NCBI GenBank assembly: GCA_910577735.1
Contig: CAJTOO010000010.1
Span: 1-64,000 of the forward strand
From: an uncultured Lachnospiraceae bacterium
GTDB taxonomy: Bacteria > Bacillota > Clostridia > Lachnospirales > Lachnospiraceae
Direction: 5' to 3'
DNA: 64,000 nt
How positions within the stretch are numbered: position 1 is the first letter of the stretch; each line of letters opens with the position of its first letter. The notes below the pieces were generated by a model, which did not search any database, was not told the origin of the DNA, and worked only from the letters and a program-made list of their open reading frames with translations. Both the position numbers and the translations under genes were made by a program. This document shows, one piece after another, positions 31,984 to 41,672 of this stretch.

Positions 31984-33057
31984 ATGGAAAAAGAATTGAT
32001 TCAGCTTGTCGATATTTCCAAATCCTTTGACGGTGAGATGGTTTTAGACGCTTTAAATCTGAACATACATGAAAATGAATTTGTTACCCTGCTTGGCCCA
32101 AGCGGTTGCGGAAAGACTACCACCCTTCGTATTCTGGGCGGTTTTATCAATCCGGATACGGGCAGGGTAATCTTTGACGGTGCAGATATCACCAAAATCC
32201 CGCCAAACAAAAGACAGTTGAACACTGTCTTTCAAAAGTATGCGCTCTTCACCCACATGACCATTGCTGAGAACATCGCCTTTGGCCTGAAAATAAAGAA
32301 AAAAACCAAAAGCTACATAGATGATAAGATTCGTTATGCCCTGAAACTCGTCAATCTGGAAGGCTATGGGAACCGTATGCCCAATTCTCTAAGCGGCGGG
32401 CAGCAGCAGCGTATCGCCATCGCCAGGGCTATTGTCAATGAACCCAAGGTGCTCCTTCTGGATGAACCGCTGGGTGCACTTGATTTGAAGCTGCGTCAGG
32501 AGATGCAGTACGAACTGATCCGCATGAAGAATGAGCTGGGCATCACGTTTGTTTACGTCACCCATGACCAGGAGGAAGCCCTCACCATGTCGGATACCAT
32601 TGTGGTCATGAACCAGGGATATATTCAGCAGATCGGTTCTCCGGAATCCATTTACAATGAACCGGAAAACGCCTTCGTTGCAGACTTTATCGGGGACAGC
32701 AACATCATCCCCGCCACTATGATAGAAGATAAACTGGTAAATATCTTAGGGACACGCTTTGCCTGCGTGGACACGGGCTTTGGCCACAACAAACCGGTTG
32801 ATGTGGTTATCCGTCCGGAGGATGTAAACCTGGTGGAACCAGATCAGGGTACCATACAGGGGGTTGTTACCCATCTGATCTTCAAGGGTGTCCACTATGA
32901 GATGGAAGTCATGGCTGCCGGCTTTGAATGGCTGGTACATTCCACCACCCTTTTCCCGGTGGGAAAGGAAGTCGGCATCCGTGTAGACCCCTTCAACATC
33001 CAGATTATGAACAAACCGGAATCTGAAGACGAGGAGGCAGTGGCAATTGACATCTAA
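31984..33057 (+). CDS. potA: Spermidine/putrescine ABC transporter ATPase PotA
   Basis: A 357-residue ABC ATPase. It has Walker A GPSGCGKTTTLR near residue 40, Q-loop FQKYALF, signature LSGGQQQRIAIARA, Walker B LLLDEPLGALD and the switch His in VTHDQEEAL. The C-terminal TOBE-type domain (from about 235) is typical of PotA. It powers uptake through PotB and PotC. Confidence 0.94.
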   Translation: MEKELIQLVDISKSFDGEMVLDALNLNIHENEFVTLLGPSGCGKTTTLRILGGFINPDTGRVIFDGADITKIPPNKRQLNTVFQKYALFTHMTIAENIAFGLKIKKKTKSYIDDKIRYALKLVNLEGYGNRMPNSLSGGQQQRIAIARAIVNEPKVLLLDEPLGALDLKLRQEMQYELIRMKNELGITFVYVTHDQEEALTMSDTIVVMNQGYIQQIGSPESIYNEPENAFVADFIGDSNIIPATMIEDKLVNILGTRFACVDTGFGHNKPVDVVIRPEDVNLVEPDQGTIQGVVTHLIFKGVHYEMEVMAAGFEWLVHSTTLFPVGKEVGIRVDPFNIQIMNKPESEDEEAVAIDI

Positions 33058-33865
33058 AAACAAATGGCTATCTACTCCTTATGTTTTGTGGTCAGTCATG
33101 TTCATCATCATTCCTCTGTGTATGATCTTCTATTATGGACTGACAGATAAAACCGGCTCCTTCACCCTGGAAAATATTACTGCCATTGCGACAGCCGAGC
33201 ACGCGAAAGCGCTCTGGCTTTCCCTTCTTCTATCCTTAGTCAGCACAGTAATCTGCTTTTTACTGGCTTATCCGCTCGCTATGATACTTTCCAATATGAA
33301 GGTAAACCAGCACAGTTTTATCATTTTAATCTTTATCCTGCCCATGTGGATGAACTTTTTGCTCCGTACCCTTGCATGGCAGACTTTATTGGAGAAAAGC
33401 GGCGTTATTAACAGTGTACTTAACTTTTTACACCTGCCAAACATCAATATCATCAACACACCCTATGCCATCATACTGGGTATGGTATATAATTTCCTTC
33501 CCTTTATGGTACTGCCGCTCTACAATGTGTTGTCCAAAATTGATGAAAATGTATTAAATGCCTCAAGAGACCTTGGCGCCAACAGTATACATACCTTTTT
33601 CCGTATCATCCTGCCATTGTCGATACCCGGCATCATCAGCGGCATCACCATGGTATTTGTGCCTGCGCTGACCACTTTTGTAATCAGTACTCTGCTTGGC
33701 GGCAGCAAAATTCTGTTGATCGGCAACGTGATCGAACAGGAATTTACCCAGGCATCAAACTGGCATCTGGGAAGCGGTCTCTCCATCGTGCTGATGATCT
33801 TCATCATCCTCAATATGATCGCGTCCGCTGTTTTTGACAAAGAAGGGGAGGGATCCATGCTATGA
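33047..33865 (+). CDS. potB: Spermidine/putrescine permease PotB
   Basis: A 272-residue permease with six membrane helices. The EAA loop reads NASRDLGANSIHTFFRIILPLSIPG. It begins with TTG 33047, overlapping potA by 11 bases, with GAGGAGG 9 bases upstream. It forms the channel with PotC. Confidence 0.92.
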   Translation: MTSKNKWLSTPYVLWSVMFIIIPLCMIFYYGLTDKTGSFTLENITAIATAEHAKALWLSLLLSLVSTVICFLLAYPLAMILSNMKVNQHSFIILIFILPMWMNFLLRTLAWQTLLEKSGVINSVLNFLHLPNINIINTPYAIILGMVYNFLPFMVLPLYNVLSKIDENVLNASRDLGANSIHTFFRIILPLSIPGIISGITMVFVPALTTFVISTLLGGSKILLIGNVIEQEFTQASNWHLGSGLSIVLMIFIILNMIASAVFDKEGEGSML

Positions 33866-34650
33866 AAAACACAGCCAAAAAAATTTACATTGCATTCATC
33901 TTTCTCTTTTTATATGCCCCCATCGCCACTCTGATGGTACTGTCTTTCAACGCCAGCAAAACGCGGGCTAAATGGGGCGGTTTTACCTTCCATTGGTACA
34001 GCAGACTCTTTCAAAACCGCGAAATACTGGAGGCCCTTGGCAACACCCTTTTGATTGCTGTCATCTCAGCCTTTGTGGCTACTGTCATCGGTACCATCGC
34101 CTGTGTAGCCATGACTGGTATGCAAAAAAGATCCCGCGCAATACTGATGGGAATCACAAACATTCCCATGTTAAACGCAGAAATTGTCACAGGCATCTCC
34201 CTGATGCTTCTCTTTATCAGCATGGGACTTCGCTTTGGTCTGGGCACGATACTTTTATCACATATTACCTTCAATATTCCCTATGTGATCTTAAGTGTCA
34301 TGCCGCGTATGAAACAATTAAATCCCAGCACCTACGAAGCGGCTTTGGATTTAGGGGCTTCCCATGTAACGGCCTTTTTCAAGGTAGTTTTCCCGGATTT
34401 ACTGCCGGGAATCCTCTCCGGCTTTCTGATGGCCTTTACCATGTCCTTAGATGATTTTATCATCACCCACTTTACCAAGGGAGCCGGCGTGGATACCCTG
34501 TCAACTAAAATTTATACAGAAGTGAAAAAGGGCATCAAACCGGAAATGTACGCATTGTCCACACTTATCTTTGTGACAGTGCTTCTCCTATTGTTACTGA
34601 TAAATATGGCACCTGCCAAAAACAGGGCCCCAAAAAATATACAAAAGTAA
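33862..34650 (+). CDS. potC: Spermidine/putrescine permease PotC
   Basis: A 262-residue permease with six membrane helices and the EAA loop AALDLGASHVTAFFKVVFPDLLPG. MSLDDFIITHFTKG is characteristic of PotC. It overlaps potB by 4 bases (ATGA) and is followed by potD after 34 bases. Confidence 0.92.
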   Translation: MKNTAKKIYIAFIFLFLYAPIATLMVLSFNASKTRAKWGGFTFHWYSRLFQNREILEALGNTLLIAVISAFVATVIGTIACVAMTGMQKRSRAILMGITNIPMLNAEIVTGISLMLLFISMGLRFGLGTILLSHITFNIPYVILSVMPRMKQLNPSTYEAALDLGASHVTAFFKVVFPDLLPGILSGFLMAFTMSLDDFIITHFTKGAGVDTLSTKIYTEVKKGIKPEMYALSTLIFVTVLLLLLLINMAPAKNRAPKNIQK

Positions 34651-34684
34651 TTGCAATAAAACTACCCGGATATGGAGGATTATT

Positions 34685-35755
34685 ATGAAAAAAAGAAACA
34701 AGATTGCAGCACTTACCATTTTAGCCCTCTCCTTACCTATAGCACTGACCGGATGCGGCTCTTCCCAAGGCGGCGACAACGGTCAGGTCATCGTTTATAA
34801 CTGGGGCGAATACATTGATCCTGATACCATTGAAATGTTTGAGGAAGAGACTGGTATCAAAGTAGTCTATGATGAGTTTGAGACCAATGAAATCATGTAT
34901 CCCAAAGTAGAATCCGGCGCCGCTTCTTATGATGTGGTATGCCCTTCTGACTATATGATCAGCAAAATGATTGCTAACGATATGCTGGCGCCCCTTAACT
35001 TCGATAACATACCAAATGCCAGAAAAAATATCGGCGCACAGTATTTTGAGCAGTCTCAGTCATTTGATCCTGACAACCTGTATTCCATCCCCTACTGCTG
35101 GGGCACCGTGGGCATCCTTTACAATAAGACCATGGTAGAGGAACCCATCACCAGCTGGGCACAGCTTTGGGATGAAAAGTATGCTGATAATATCCTCATG
35201 CAGGATTCCGTGCGTGATGCCTTCATGGTTGCCGAAAAGATGAATGGCTTCTCCATGAACACATTGGATTCTGCGGAACTGGAAACTGCTAAAAATTCTC
35301 TGATCGAGCAAAAGCCCCTGGTACAGGCCTATGTCATCGATCAGGTCCGTGATAAGATGATCGGCGGGGAAGCCGCCATCGGTGTAATCTACTCTGGGGA
35401 AGCCATCTATACCCAGCGCGAAAATCCGGACTTAGAATACGTCGTCCCTGAGGAGGGCACCAATGTCTGGATTGATTCCTGGGTCATCTTAAAAGATGCC
35501 CCGAATAAGGAAAACGCAGAGAAATTCATAGATTTCATGTGCCGCGATGACATCGCTCTCATGAACTTCGAGTACATAACCTACTCTACACCTAACGATG
35601 CCGCACGTGCCCTGATCGAGGACGAAAGTATCAAAAACTCCAACATCGCATTCCCGGATCTGTCCCAGTACCAGAATCTGGAAACCTATGTATATCTGGG
35701 TGAAGATGGAGATTCCCTCTACAATGCCCTCTGGAAAGAAGTAAAATCAAATTAA
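34685..35755 (+). CDS. potD: Spermidine/putrescine-binding lipoprotein PotD
   Basis: A 356-residue binding lipoprotein. The signal peptide ends in the lipobox LTGC (Cys24). The mature part opens with VIVYNWGEYIDPDTIEMFEEETG and has IPYCWGTVGILYNK and EGTNVWIDSWVIL, as in PotD, whose acidic and aromatic residues bind polyamine. It completes the transporter and is followed by a terminator. Confidence 0.93.
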   Translation: MKKRNKIAALTILALSLPIALTGCGSSQGGDNGQVIVYNWGEYIDPDTIEMFEEETGIKVVYDEFETNEIMYPKVESGAASYDVVCPSDYMISKMIANDMLAPLNFDNIPNARKNIGAQYFEQSQSFDPDNLYSIPYCWGTVGILYNKTMVEEPITSWAQLWDEKYADNILMQDSVRDAFMVAEKMNGFSMNTLDSAELETAKNSLIEQKPLVQAYVIDQVRDKMIGGEAAIGVIYSGEAIYTQRENPDLEYVVPEEGTNVWIDSWVILKDAPNKENAEKFIDFMCRDDIALMNFEYITYSTPNDAARALIEDESIKNSNIAFPDLSQYQNLETYVYLGEDGDSLYNALWKEVKSN

Positions 35756-35772
35756 CATACAACATAAGATAA

Positions 35773-35815
35773 CGCCCTGCACTGACATTCGTCCATGCAG
35801 GGCGCTTCTTTACCC
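35773..35815 (+). terminator. Terminator of the pot operon
   Basis: A 9-bp stem (CGCCCTGCA at 35773-35781, TGCAGGGCG at 35796-35804) is followed by CTTCTTT, 18 bases past the potD stop. Confidence 0.8.
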
Positions 35816-35896
35816 TAAATTTCCTGACAGGTTCTAACACCTGTTGTTTCACCTAAAAGTAGCTGGCAGAACCCGGCATCAGTCTGCTGCTTTTGC

Positions 35897-36391
35897 TTAT
35901 TTGCTGAGATTCTGGAAAGCACTGTTCATCGCATAGGCTGTATCCTTATCACACATGATAAAGAAAATCACATCTCCCCTGCTCTCGATGAGGGTGGTCT
36001 CCGCACTGACACAGACCCACTTATCAGGATTTGCGTTGGTCTTAAGCGATTGCTTGACCGTTTCCACATCATCTTCTTCCACCCGCAGTAACACACACTG
36101 ATAAGCTGTCGAGGACATCATAGGCATGGACACCACTGCTTCCTTATAGGTGATTTCATCTGTTCCCAAAACCGAAACCTCCATCTCGTCCGTCAGTTCA
36201 TAAGTCTCATAACCATCCAGGCTATCCCTGAACCCCTGATCCAGTTCCGCATTTTCATACAGGGAAGCCATAATCTCGCTAAGGCTTCCCTCCAGCTTGT
36301 CTTTGGAAGCGCCCTCTGCTCCACAGGCGCAGCATACCACCCCTAATAATAAAATAAGTACTCCTGTCAATAATGTTTTTCTGCTTTTCAT
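35897..36391 (-). CDS. DUF4358-type lipoprotein
   Basis: A 164-residue exported lipoprotein. A basic start and hydrophobic stretch lead into a Cys-rich lipobox region (LLGVVCCACG, residues 16-25). The body has LSEIMASLYENAE and a VLLRVEEDDVETVKQSLK segment, matching the DUF4358 family of clostridial lipoproteins, whose function is unknown. It stands alone between the pot operon and the PIN-like gene. Confidence 0.75.
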   Translation of the reverse strand: MKSRKTLLTGVLILLLGVVCCACGAEGASKDKLEGSLSEIMASLYENAELDQGFRDSLDGYETYELTDEMEVSVLGTDEITYKEAVVSMPMMSSTAYQCVLLRVEEDDVETVKQSLKTNANPDKWVCVSAETTLIESRGDVIFFIMCDKDTAYAMNSAFQNLSK

Positions 36392-36510
36392 AACAATCTC
36401 CTCTTTTCTTTTTCATGATATAACAAATATGTTTCCTGATACAACATATATCTTTCCATGTTCTGCTCTGATACCAGTATTTCCCAGACTGCCGCTAATA
36501 CTCCTCTGTC

Positions 36511-37092
36511 TCAGCTTCCCTTCTTGTCTGCAAGGAGCGGTTTAATCGTCTTATAAATCTTGCTGGATTTCTTATTATCCTTGCTCGGATACTTTTTCAT
36601 GAGCGCATTGCTGATTCCCTGCTTGGTCTTGTATTGCTGCATGATCTTGTGAATCTCATCCACATTCACCTCTTCCTCATCTTTCAAAAGTTCCTTAAGC
36701 TTGGTCCTGGTTTCCTCAACCTCCTGATTGTGGCTGCGCCCGGTGATGTCTGCAATGAGCGTTACATTCACATTGCGGCCTTTCCAATAGCCGCTTAATA
36801 TATCAAATCCCTTGTCCTTACTTACAATAAAGTACTGCTCTGCGCTCTTGTTTGCAATCAGATAGCCAAGCTGGGTCGCCAATTGAAAATCCAGTGCATT
36901 CTTACTCCCCACCTCCACCTTGCAAAACTCAATCACTGCCTTGGATTCTATGATCCGCCGGTGCTGGTCAAAGGTGATACTGTCCGCATTTTTACTGTAA
37001 AAAATACAGACTTTATCCTCTTTGCCCAACTTGTGGATGCCATCCAGACCGTCCTTTTTCACATTCTCAAAATCTACTAAATAATAATTCAT
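36511..37092 (-). CDS. PIN/NYN-like nuclease-fold protein
   Basis: A 193-residue protein. Acidic motifs fit a PIN-like metal nuclease: YYLVDFENV (Asp7, Glu9) at the N-terminus, KNALDFQLATQLGYL near 65 and FIVSKDKGFDIL near 92. A charged C-terminal part of about 80 residues (KLKELLKDEEEVNVDEIHKIMQ and a Lys-rich end) may bind RNA or a partner. No antitoxin is adjacent, so a toxin role is not supported. It shares strand with the esterase upstream, 12 bases away. Confidence 0.65.
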   Translation of the reverse strand: MNYYLVDFENVKKDGLDGIHKLGKEDKVCIFYSKNADSITFDQHRRIIESKAVIEFCKVEVGSKNALDFQLATQLGYLIANKSAEQYFIVSKDKGFDILSGYWKGRNVNVTLIADITGRSHNQEVEETRTKLKELLKDEEEVNVDEIHKIMQQYKTKQGISNALMKKYPSKDNKKSSKIYKTIKPLLADKKGS

Positions 37093-37104
37093 CCATTTCC
37101 TCTC

Positions 37105-37962
37105 TTATTCTTTACCTGTTATCAGTTTATCCTGGAAAAATGCTATAATTCTTTCCCACACTTCCTTCTGAAAAAAAGAAACATCTGCATGATCTGCCCC
37201 TTCTAAGACAAGCAGCTTTACCTCAACACCCGCAGCCTCCAGTTTATCATGCAGAAGCTCCCCCTGCCTGAAAGGTACCGTGTGATCCTGATCCCCATGT
37301 ATAATCATAAACGGCGGCGCATCTTTTGATACATAAGTGACCGGACATATTTTCATCGCTTCTTCTTTATGCAAGGCCACATTTTTACCCAAAAGGAGTG
37401 ATTCCGGCGCAGCGGCTGCCATCTCCGGCGTCGGATATTGAAAGGCAGTCACATCTGCGGGCGGATACCATGGACAAGCTGCCTGCACCTTACTGGAATA
37501 TTCCGTAAACGCTCCCACATCATAGGATTTGTCGTCCACAAGAGCTGCCATAGCCGTCAAATATCCCCCTGCCGACTCACCCATCACACCAAAATGTTCT
37601 ACATCTATATGAAAGCGCTCACTGTGTGCTTTCAGATAACGGATTCCCGCCTTCACATCCATCAGCTGAAACGGGAATTTCCCTTCGTTGGTAGTACGAT
37701 ACTCCACACTCGCCACTACGAACCCACTTCTGGCAAGTTCTGACAAATACGCCATATGAGCCGACTTGTCCATAACAGCCCAGGCACCGCCGCAGATCCA
37801 CACGATACAAGGATATTTTCTGGTCTTATCTTCCGGATAGATAATATCCATTTTCAGATCCCTTCTCGTGTGCTCAAACCAGGCATCCACCTGTGCAAAC
37901 GTAACGTCTGCCACTACTGTATAGATGGGCGCCTCCACTTTAATGTTAAGATTTTCTTTCAT
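37105..37962 (-). CDS. Alpha/beta hydrolase, BD-FAE/esterase type
   Basis: A 285-residue esterase-lipase. The oxyanion region WICGGAWAVMDKS lies near residue 55, the nucleophile elbow GESAGGYL near 130, the acid in HGDQDHTVPF and the His in EGADHADVSFF near 265. There is no signal peptide. Relatives remove acetyl or feruloyl groups from carbohydrates or act on small esters; the true substrate is unknown. It is probably co-transcribed with the PIN-like gene. Confidence 0.82.
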   Translation of the reverse strand: MKENLNIKVEAPIYTVVADVTFAQVDAWFEHTRRDLKMDIIYPEDKTRKYPCIVWICGGAWAVMDKSAHMAYLSELARSGFVVASVEYRTTNEGKFPFQLMDVKAGIRYLKAHSERFHIDVEHFGVMGESAGGYLTAMAALVDDKSYDVGAFTEYSSKVQAACPWYPPADVTAFQYPTPEMAAAAPESLLLGKNVALHKEEAMKICPVTYVSKDAPPFMIIHGDQDHTVPFRQGELLHDKLEAAGVEVKLLVLEGADHADVSFFQKEVWERIIAFFQDKLITGKE

Positions 37963-37988
37963 TCTCTTCCTCCTTTTCCCCGAAGAAT

Positions 37989-40184
37989 TTATATGTTGCT
38001 ATGTATCTTTTCCGATGGCATCCACTGTACCATGATTTTTTCCAATTTCTCCTGCACAATGGGCTTGGCCAGAAAGTCATCAAATCCTGCCGTCAGATAA
38101 TGTTCTCTGGCACCCACAATCGCATTGGCTGTCAACATGACTACCGGCGTATCTGCACACTGATTGTCCGGCATTTTCTTCATCCTGTTCATGGTCTCCA
38201 TACCATCCATTTCCGGCATCATGTGATCCAAAAAAATCATATCATAATGTTTCTTTACAACCTCCTCAAGGCATTCCTTTCCGCTGCCTACATCCTTAAT
38301 CTTCACCTTCGTCTGTTTCAGCAGTCCGCAGAATACCTTTCTATTGACGCGGTTATCGTCTACCAACAGAATCTCACCTTCCGGCGCCGTAAAACTTGCG
38401 CGATAGACATGTTCTCTTGCTGCCTTCTGGGCACGCTCCTGAAAGCTGCCTATAGGCTCCTCATCCATGATTCTCTGACGCAGATCGAAACTGAAACTGC
38501 TCCCCTTCTCATAGATACTTTCCACCTTTAAATCCGCACCCATCAATTTAAGCAGCTGCGACGAAATATTCATCCCCAGCCCGGTACCCTCAATATTTCG
38601 GTTCTTCTCCTCATCGAATCGTTCAAATGCCAGGAACAGCTTGGACATATTCTCCTGCTTGATTCCGCTGCCGGTATCCTTCACGGTAAAGTGCAGAACC
38701 ACATACTGCCCTTCTGTCCTCCCCGAAAGCGCAAGCGTGACCGTTCCCTTTTCGGTATACTTGACTGCATTGCTCAGAAAATTACTGAGCACCTGTCTGA
38801 TGCGGATATCATCTCCATAAAGTTTGGACGGCAGTTTCGGATCCACAATCACGTCAAACTTGAGCCCCTTTTCCTGGGTTCGCAGGGAAAACATATTAAA
38901 CAGATCGTTGAGCATACTGTTCAGTTCATATTCTGCCGGTATAATCTCCAGCTTACCGGACTCAATCTTGGAAAAGTCCAGAATATCATTGATGATTCCT
39001 AACAATGTCTGTGCAGAGGATTTAATGTCCATGGAATATTTCTTAATATCTGTTTCCTTAGACTCCCGCAGCACCATCTCATTCATACCAAGTACTGCAT
39101 TAATCGGTGTCCGGATCTCATGGGACATCCTGGCCAGAAATTCCGATTTTGCCAGATTGGCTTTCTCCGCATTTGCCTTTAATGTGTGCATTTGCTGGAG
39201 CTGCTTTCTATTCTCCGTGACATCCATAAAGACAATCGCATATCCTGCCACAATACGTTTATTCCAAATCTTGTTCACATGAACTTCAAAACTGTGATTT
39301 CCACTGCTGTACTCAAAATTATTTTTGTCTGCAAACACTTCTTTTAAACTTTTATCACTTACCCGATCACCCTTTTTGCAGCAGGAACGCACCTTAAAAA
39401 GTTCTTCCGCCTTGTCATTTGCCTCAATAAAGCCGCCATCCGCGTCCAGTATCACTACTGCTTCGTCCATGGACCTGATGACCTCCTCATGTGCCGATAT
39501 TGACAAATCAAACACATGGTAAAAAACCACCACAATCCCAAATCCCAAAATTCCCAGCGCCTCAAACCCCGGAACCACATCAAAACCATCAATCACCCGG
39601 CCCAGACTAAACACCAGACCAATGATCGGGAACACACAACAAATGCCCAACGTCAGAACATTCAATTTCATACGGCCTTTATTCGACCTTCTGTTCGCCT
39701 GTATGGTAAAAAGAAAACATCCTACCAGCTGAATAATCAACTGAATGAGAAAAATATAATAAAACGGTCCTCTTTCCAAAACCAGATGGGGAATTGGCGC
39801 ATCTGGCACAAAAGAGACTGTTTTATAATACAGATTGTTATGTTCATAATCCCAAATGCATAATAAAGCAAAACCGTCTAATCCAAACATCAATGCTTCT
39901 AACTTTCTGGGAACGTTATAGCCACAGTATCTGGCCACAAATACAAACAGAAAGGTGGTTATAAACGCACCGCCCAGATATTCCATACGCACCGCCACCA
40001 TTGCCTCCCCAATATCCTGGGAAACCAGTTCCAGAAGATAGCCGGCGTTTTGAAAGGCTCCCAGAAACCCAATGCACAGCATCAGCTTGGAAAGAGCGCT
40101 CTCGCGCTGTTTCATCATGATAATTACGAAAAAAATACATCCAAGGACCATAAAGCCCTGATATATGACCAAAACCCTGAACAT
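37989..40184 (-). CDS. Hybrid sensor histidine kinase with receiver domain
   Basis: A 731-residue membrane kinase. About residues 1-230 carry seven hydrophobic helices of the histidine-kinase N-terminal 7TM type. A PAS domain follows (EVIRSMDEAVVILDADGGF), then HisKA with the phospho-His in MSHEIRTPINAVLG near 365, HATPase (VLSNFLSNAVKYTEKG, GTGLGMNIS), and a C-terminal receiver with the Asp in MIFLDHMMPEMDGM. There is no output domain and no separate response regulator adjacent, so the receiver likely passes phosphate to a partner encoded elsewhere or tunes the kinase. Confidence 0.9.
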   Translation of the reverse strand: MFRVLVIYQGFMVLGCIFFVIIMMKQRESALSKLMLCIGFLGAFQNAGYLLELVSQDIGEAMVAVRMEYLGGAFITTFLFVFVARYCGYNVPRKLEALMFGLDGFALLCIWDYEHNNLYYKTVSFVPDAPIPHLVLERGPFYYIFLIQLIIQLVGCFLFTIQANRRSNKGRMKLNVLTLGICCVFPIIGLVFSLGRVIDGFDVVPGFEALGILGFGIVVVFYHVFDLSISAHEEVIRSMDEAVVILDADGGFIEANDKAEELFKVRSCCKKGDRVSDKSLKEVFADKNNFEYSSGNHSFEVHVNKIWNKRIVAGYAIVFMDVTENRKQLQQMHTLKANAEKANLAKSEFLARMSHEIRTPINAVLGMNEMVLRESKETDIKKYSMDIKSSAQTLLGIINDILDFSKIESGKLEIIPAEYELNSMLNDLFNMFSLRTQEKGLKFDVIVDPKLPSKLYGDDIRIRQVLSNFLSNAVKYTEKGTVTLALSGRTEGQYVVLHFTVKDTGSGIKQENMSKLFLAFERFDEEKNRNIEGTGLGMNISSQLLKLMGADLKVESIYEKGSSFSFDLRQRIMDEEPIGSFQERAQKAAREHVYRASFTAPEGEILLVDDNRVNRKVFCGLLKQTKVKIKDVGSGKECLEEVVKKHYDMIFLDHMMPEMDGMETMNRMKKMPDNQCADTPVVMLTANAIVGAREHYLTAGFDDFLAKPIVQEKLEKIMVQWMPSEKIHSNI

Positions 40185-40252
40185 GTCATCTTTACTCCTT
40201 GTCCGTAACTTCCTGTTTCATATAAATCGATTTTTGATTTTTATCTATCATA

Positions 40253-40425
40253 TCATAATCTACTAAAATAATAAACCAGAACGACAGACATTCCTATGAC
40301 ATTATTCTCTGCATCACATCCATTGCTTTCCAATTCATAGCGGACTTCCTGCACAAGATTGCCATCTGTATCATACTCATACTCCTCTCTTTCCGGCTCT
40401 TGCCTTTCTGGTATTGTCAGCGAAG
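40253..40425 (-). CDS. Possible small protein or gene remnant
   Basis: A minus-strand frame of about 50-57 residues ends at 40253 and reads EYEYDTDGNLVQEVRYELE, similar in style to YD-repeat sequence, with a hydrophobic end (MSVVLVYYF). The first ATG at 40459 is within the terminator of the gene upstream, so a later GTG start near 40425 would be needed; no good ribosome site is seen. It may be a remnant. Confidence 0.25.
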
Positions 40426-40433
40426 ACACTATA

Positions 40434-40467
40434 AAAACGCCACAATTCAAATGAATCATGGCGTTTT
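40434..40467 (-). terminator. Terminator of GGGtGRT gene
   Basis: AAAACGCCA (40434-40442) pairs with TGGCGTTTT (40459-40467), with a T run on the minus strand. It lies about 45 bases past the stop at 40511. Confidence 0.75.
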
Positions 40468-40510
40468 ATCTGACTTTATATTTTATTTTACCAGTGTTCG
40501 CGCAATACAG

Positions 40511-41521
40511 TTAAAATTTGCCTTCTTTCGCCGCTTCCTCGATCAAAACAGCCACAGCCACAGTAGCGCCGACCATCGGGTTATTACCCATACCAATCAG
40601 ACCCATCATCTCCACGTGAGCCGGCACGGAAGAAGAACCTGCAAACTGAGCATCAGAGTGCATACGGCCTAAAGTATCTGTGAAACCATAAGATGCAGGA
40701 CCTGCAGCCATGTTATCCGGATGAAGGGTACGACCTGTACCGCCGCCGGAAGCTACGGAGAAGTATTTCTTACCAGCTTCCGTTCTCTCCTTCTTGTATG
40801 TACCTGCAACAGGATGCTGGAATCTTGTCGGGTTGGTGGAGTTACCGGTGATGGAAACATCAACGTTCTCCTTCCACATGATAGCAACGCCTTCCGGCAC
40901 GGAGTTTGCACCGTAGCAGTTTACTTTAGAGCGAAGTCCCTCAGAATATGCGATTCTGTCAACTTCCTTCACCTCATTTGTATAAGGATCATACTCTGTT
41001 TCCACAAAAGTGAAACCATTGATTCTGGAAATAATCTTTGCCGCATCTTTTCCAAGACCATTCAAGATAACACGTAAGGGTTTCTGACGAACCTTGTTTG
41101 CTTTCTCTGCAATACCGATTGCACCCTCTGCCGCAGCAAAGGACTCATGACCTGCCAAAAATGCAAAGCAGTCTGTCTCCTCCTCAAGCAGCATCTTGCC
41201 CAGATTACCATGGCCAAGACCTACTTTACGGGTATCTGCAACGGATCCGGGAATACAAAAAGCCTGTAAGCCCTCACCGATCGCTGCTGCAGCATCAGCA
41301 GCCTTCCTGCAGTCTTTCTTGATAGCAATTGCGGCACCTACCGTGTAAGCCCAACATGCATTCTCAAAACAGATAGGCTGGATCTTTTTCACCTGCTCGT
41401 ATACGTCCAGACCAGCATCTTTTGTAATCTTCTCAGCTTCTTCAATAGAAGAAATGCCATAACTGTTCAATACGGAATTGATCTTGTCAATTCTTCTTTC
41501 ATATGATTCAAATAAAGCCAT
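40511..41521 (-). CDS. GGGtGRT family protein
   Basis: A 336-residue soluble protein named after its motif, present here as ASGGGTGRTLHPDN (GGGTGRT at 259-265). It is Gly/Ala-rich and has GLGHGNLGKMLLEEETDCFAFLAGHESFAAAEG (split around residues 101-132) and conserved Cys residues at 51, 56, 71, 89 and 118. The activity of this family is not known. It is encoded directly downstream of a NifU-like scaffold, an association I recognise from many anaerobic Firmicutes, so a role in Fe-S cluster handling or a cluster-dependent reaction is inferred. AGGAGG precedes the ATG. Confidence 0.85.
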   Translation of the reverse strand: MALFESYERRIDKINSVLNSYGISSIEEAEKITKDAGLDVYEQVKKIQPICFENACWAYTVGAAIAIKKDCRKAADAAAAIGEGLQAFCIPGSVADTRKVGLGHGNLGKMLLEEETDCFAFLAGHESFAAAEGAIGIAEKANKVRQKPLRVILNGLGKDAAKIISRINGFTFVETEYDPYTNEVKEVDRIAYSEGLRSKVNCYGANSVPEGVAIMWKENVDVSITGNSTNPTRFQHPVAGTYKKERTEAGKKYFSVASGGGTGRTLHPDNMAAGPASYGFTDTLGRMHSDAQFAGSSSVPAHVEMMGLIGMGNNPMVGATVAVAVLIEEAAKEGKF

Positions 41522-41614
41522 CTTATCTTAATCCTCCTGTTTGTATTAAAGAGTACCTAAACTTCATACCAATCCCGGCCTCTATTCCGAGTCCGCGAAG
41601 CGAATCTCGCGAAG

Positions 41615-41672
41615 TTATTTGCGAAGCAAATTACTTCTGTTATTCGCGAAGCAAATTACTTCTGTTATTCGC
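41615..41672. repeat. 25-bp tandem repeat at the end of the NifU-like gene
   Basis: Two 25-bp units (41615-41639 and 41640-41664, one base different) and a third partial unit (TTATTCGC from 41665) overlap the stop codon of the NifU-like gene. The units include the dyad TTCGCGAA or its variant. They lie between the two genes of the pair. Confidence 0.75.

Larger units (their letters stand above)
40185..40510. other. Intergenic region before the hybrid kinase
   Basis: Contains the terminator of the GGGtGRT gene (40434-40467) and a weak open frame (listed separately). Nothing else was recognised. Confidence 0.4.

Noticed and set aside
36511..37092. PIN-like protein as toxin of a toxin-antitoxin pair
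   Set aside because: No small antitoxin gene adjoins it; the downstream and upstream genes are a lipoprotein and an esterase.
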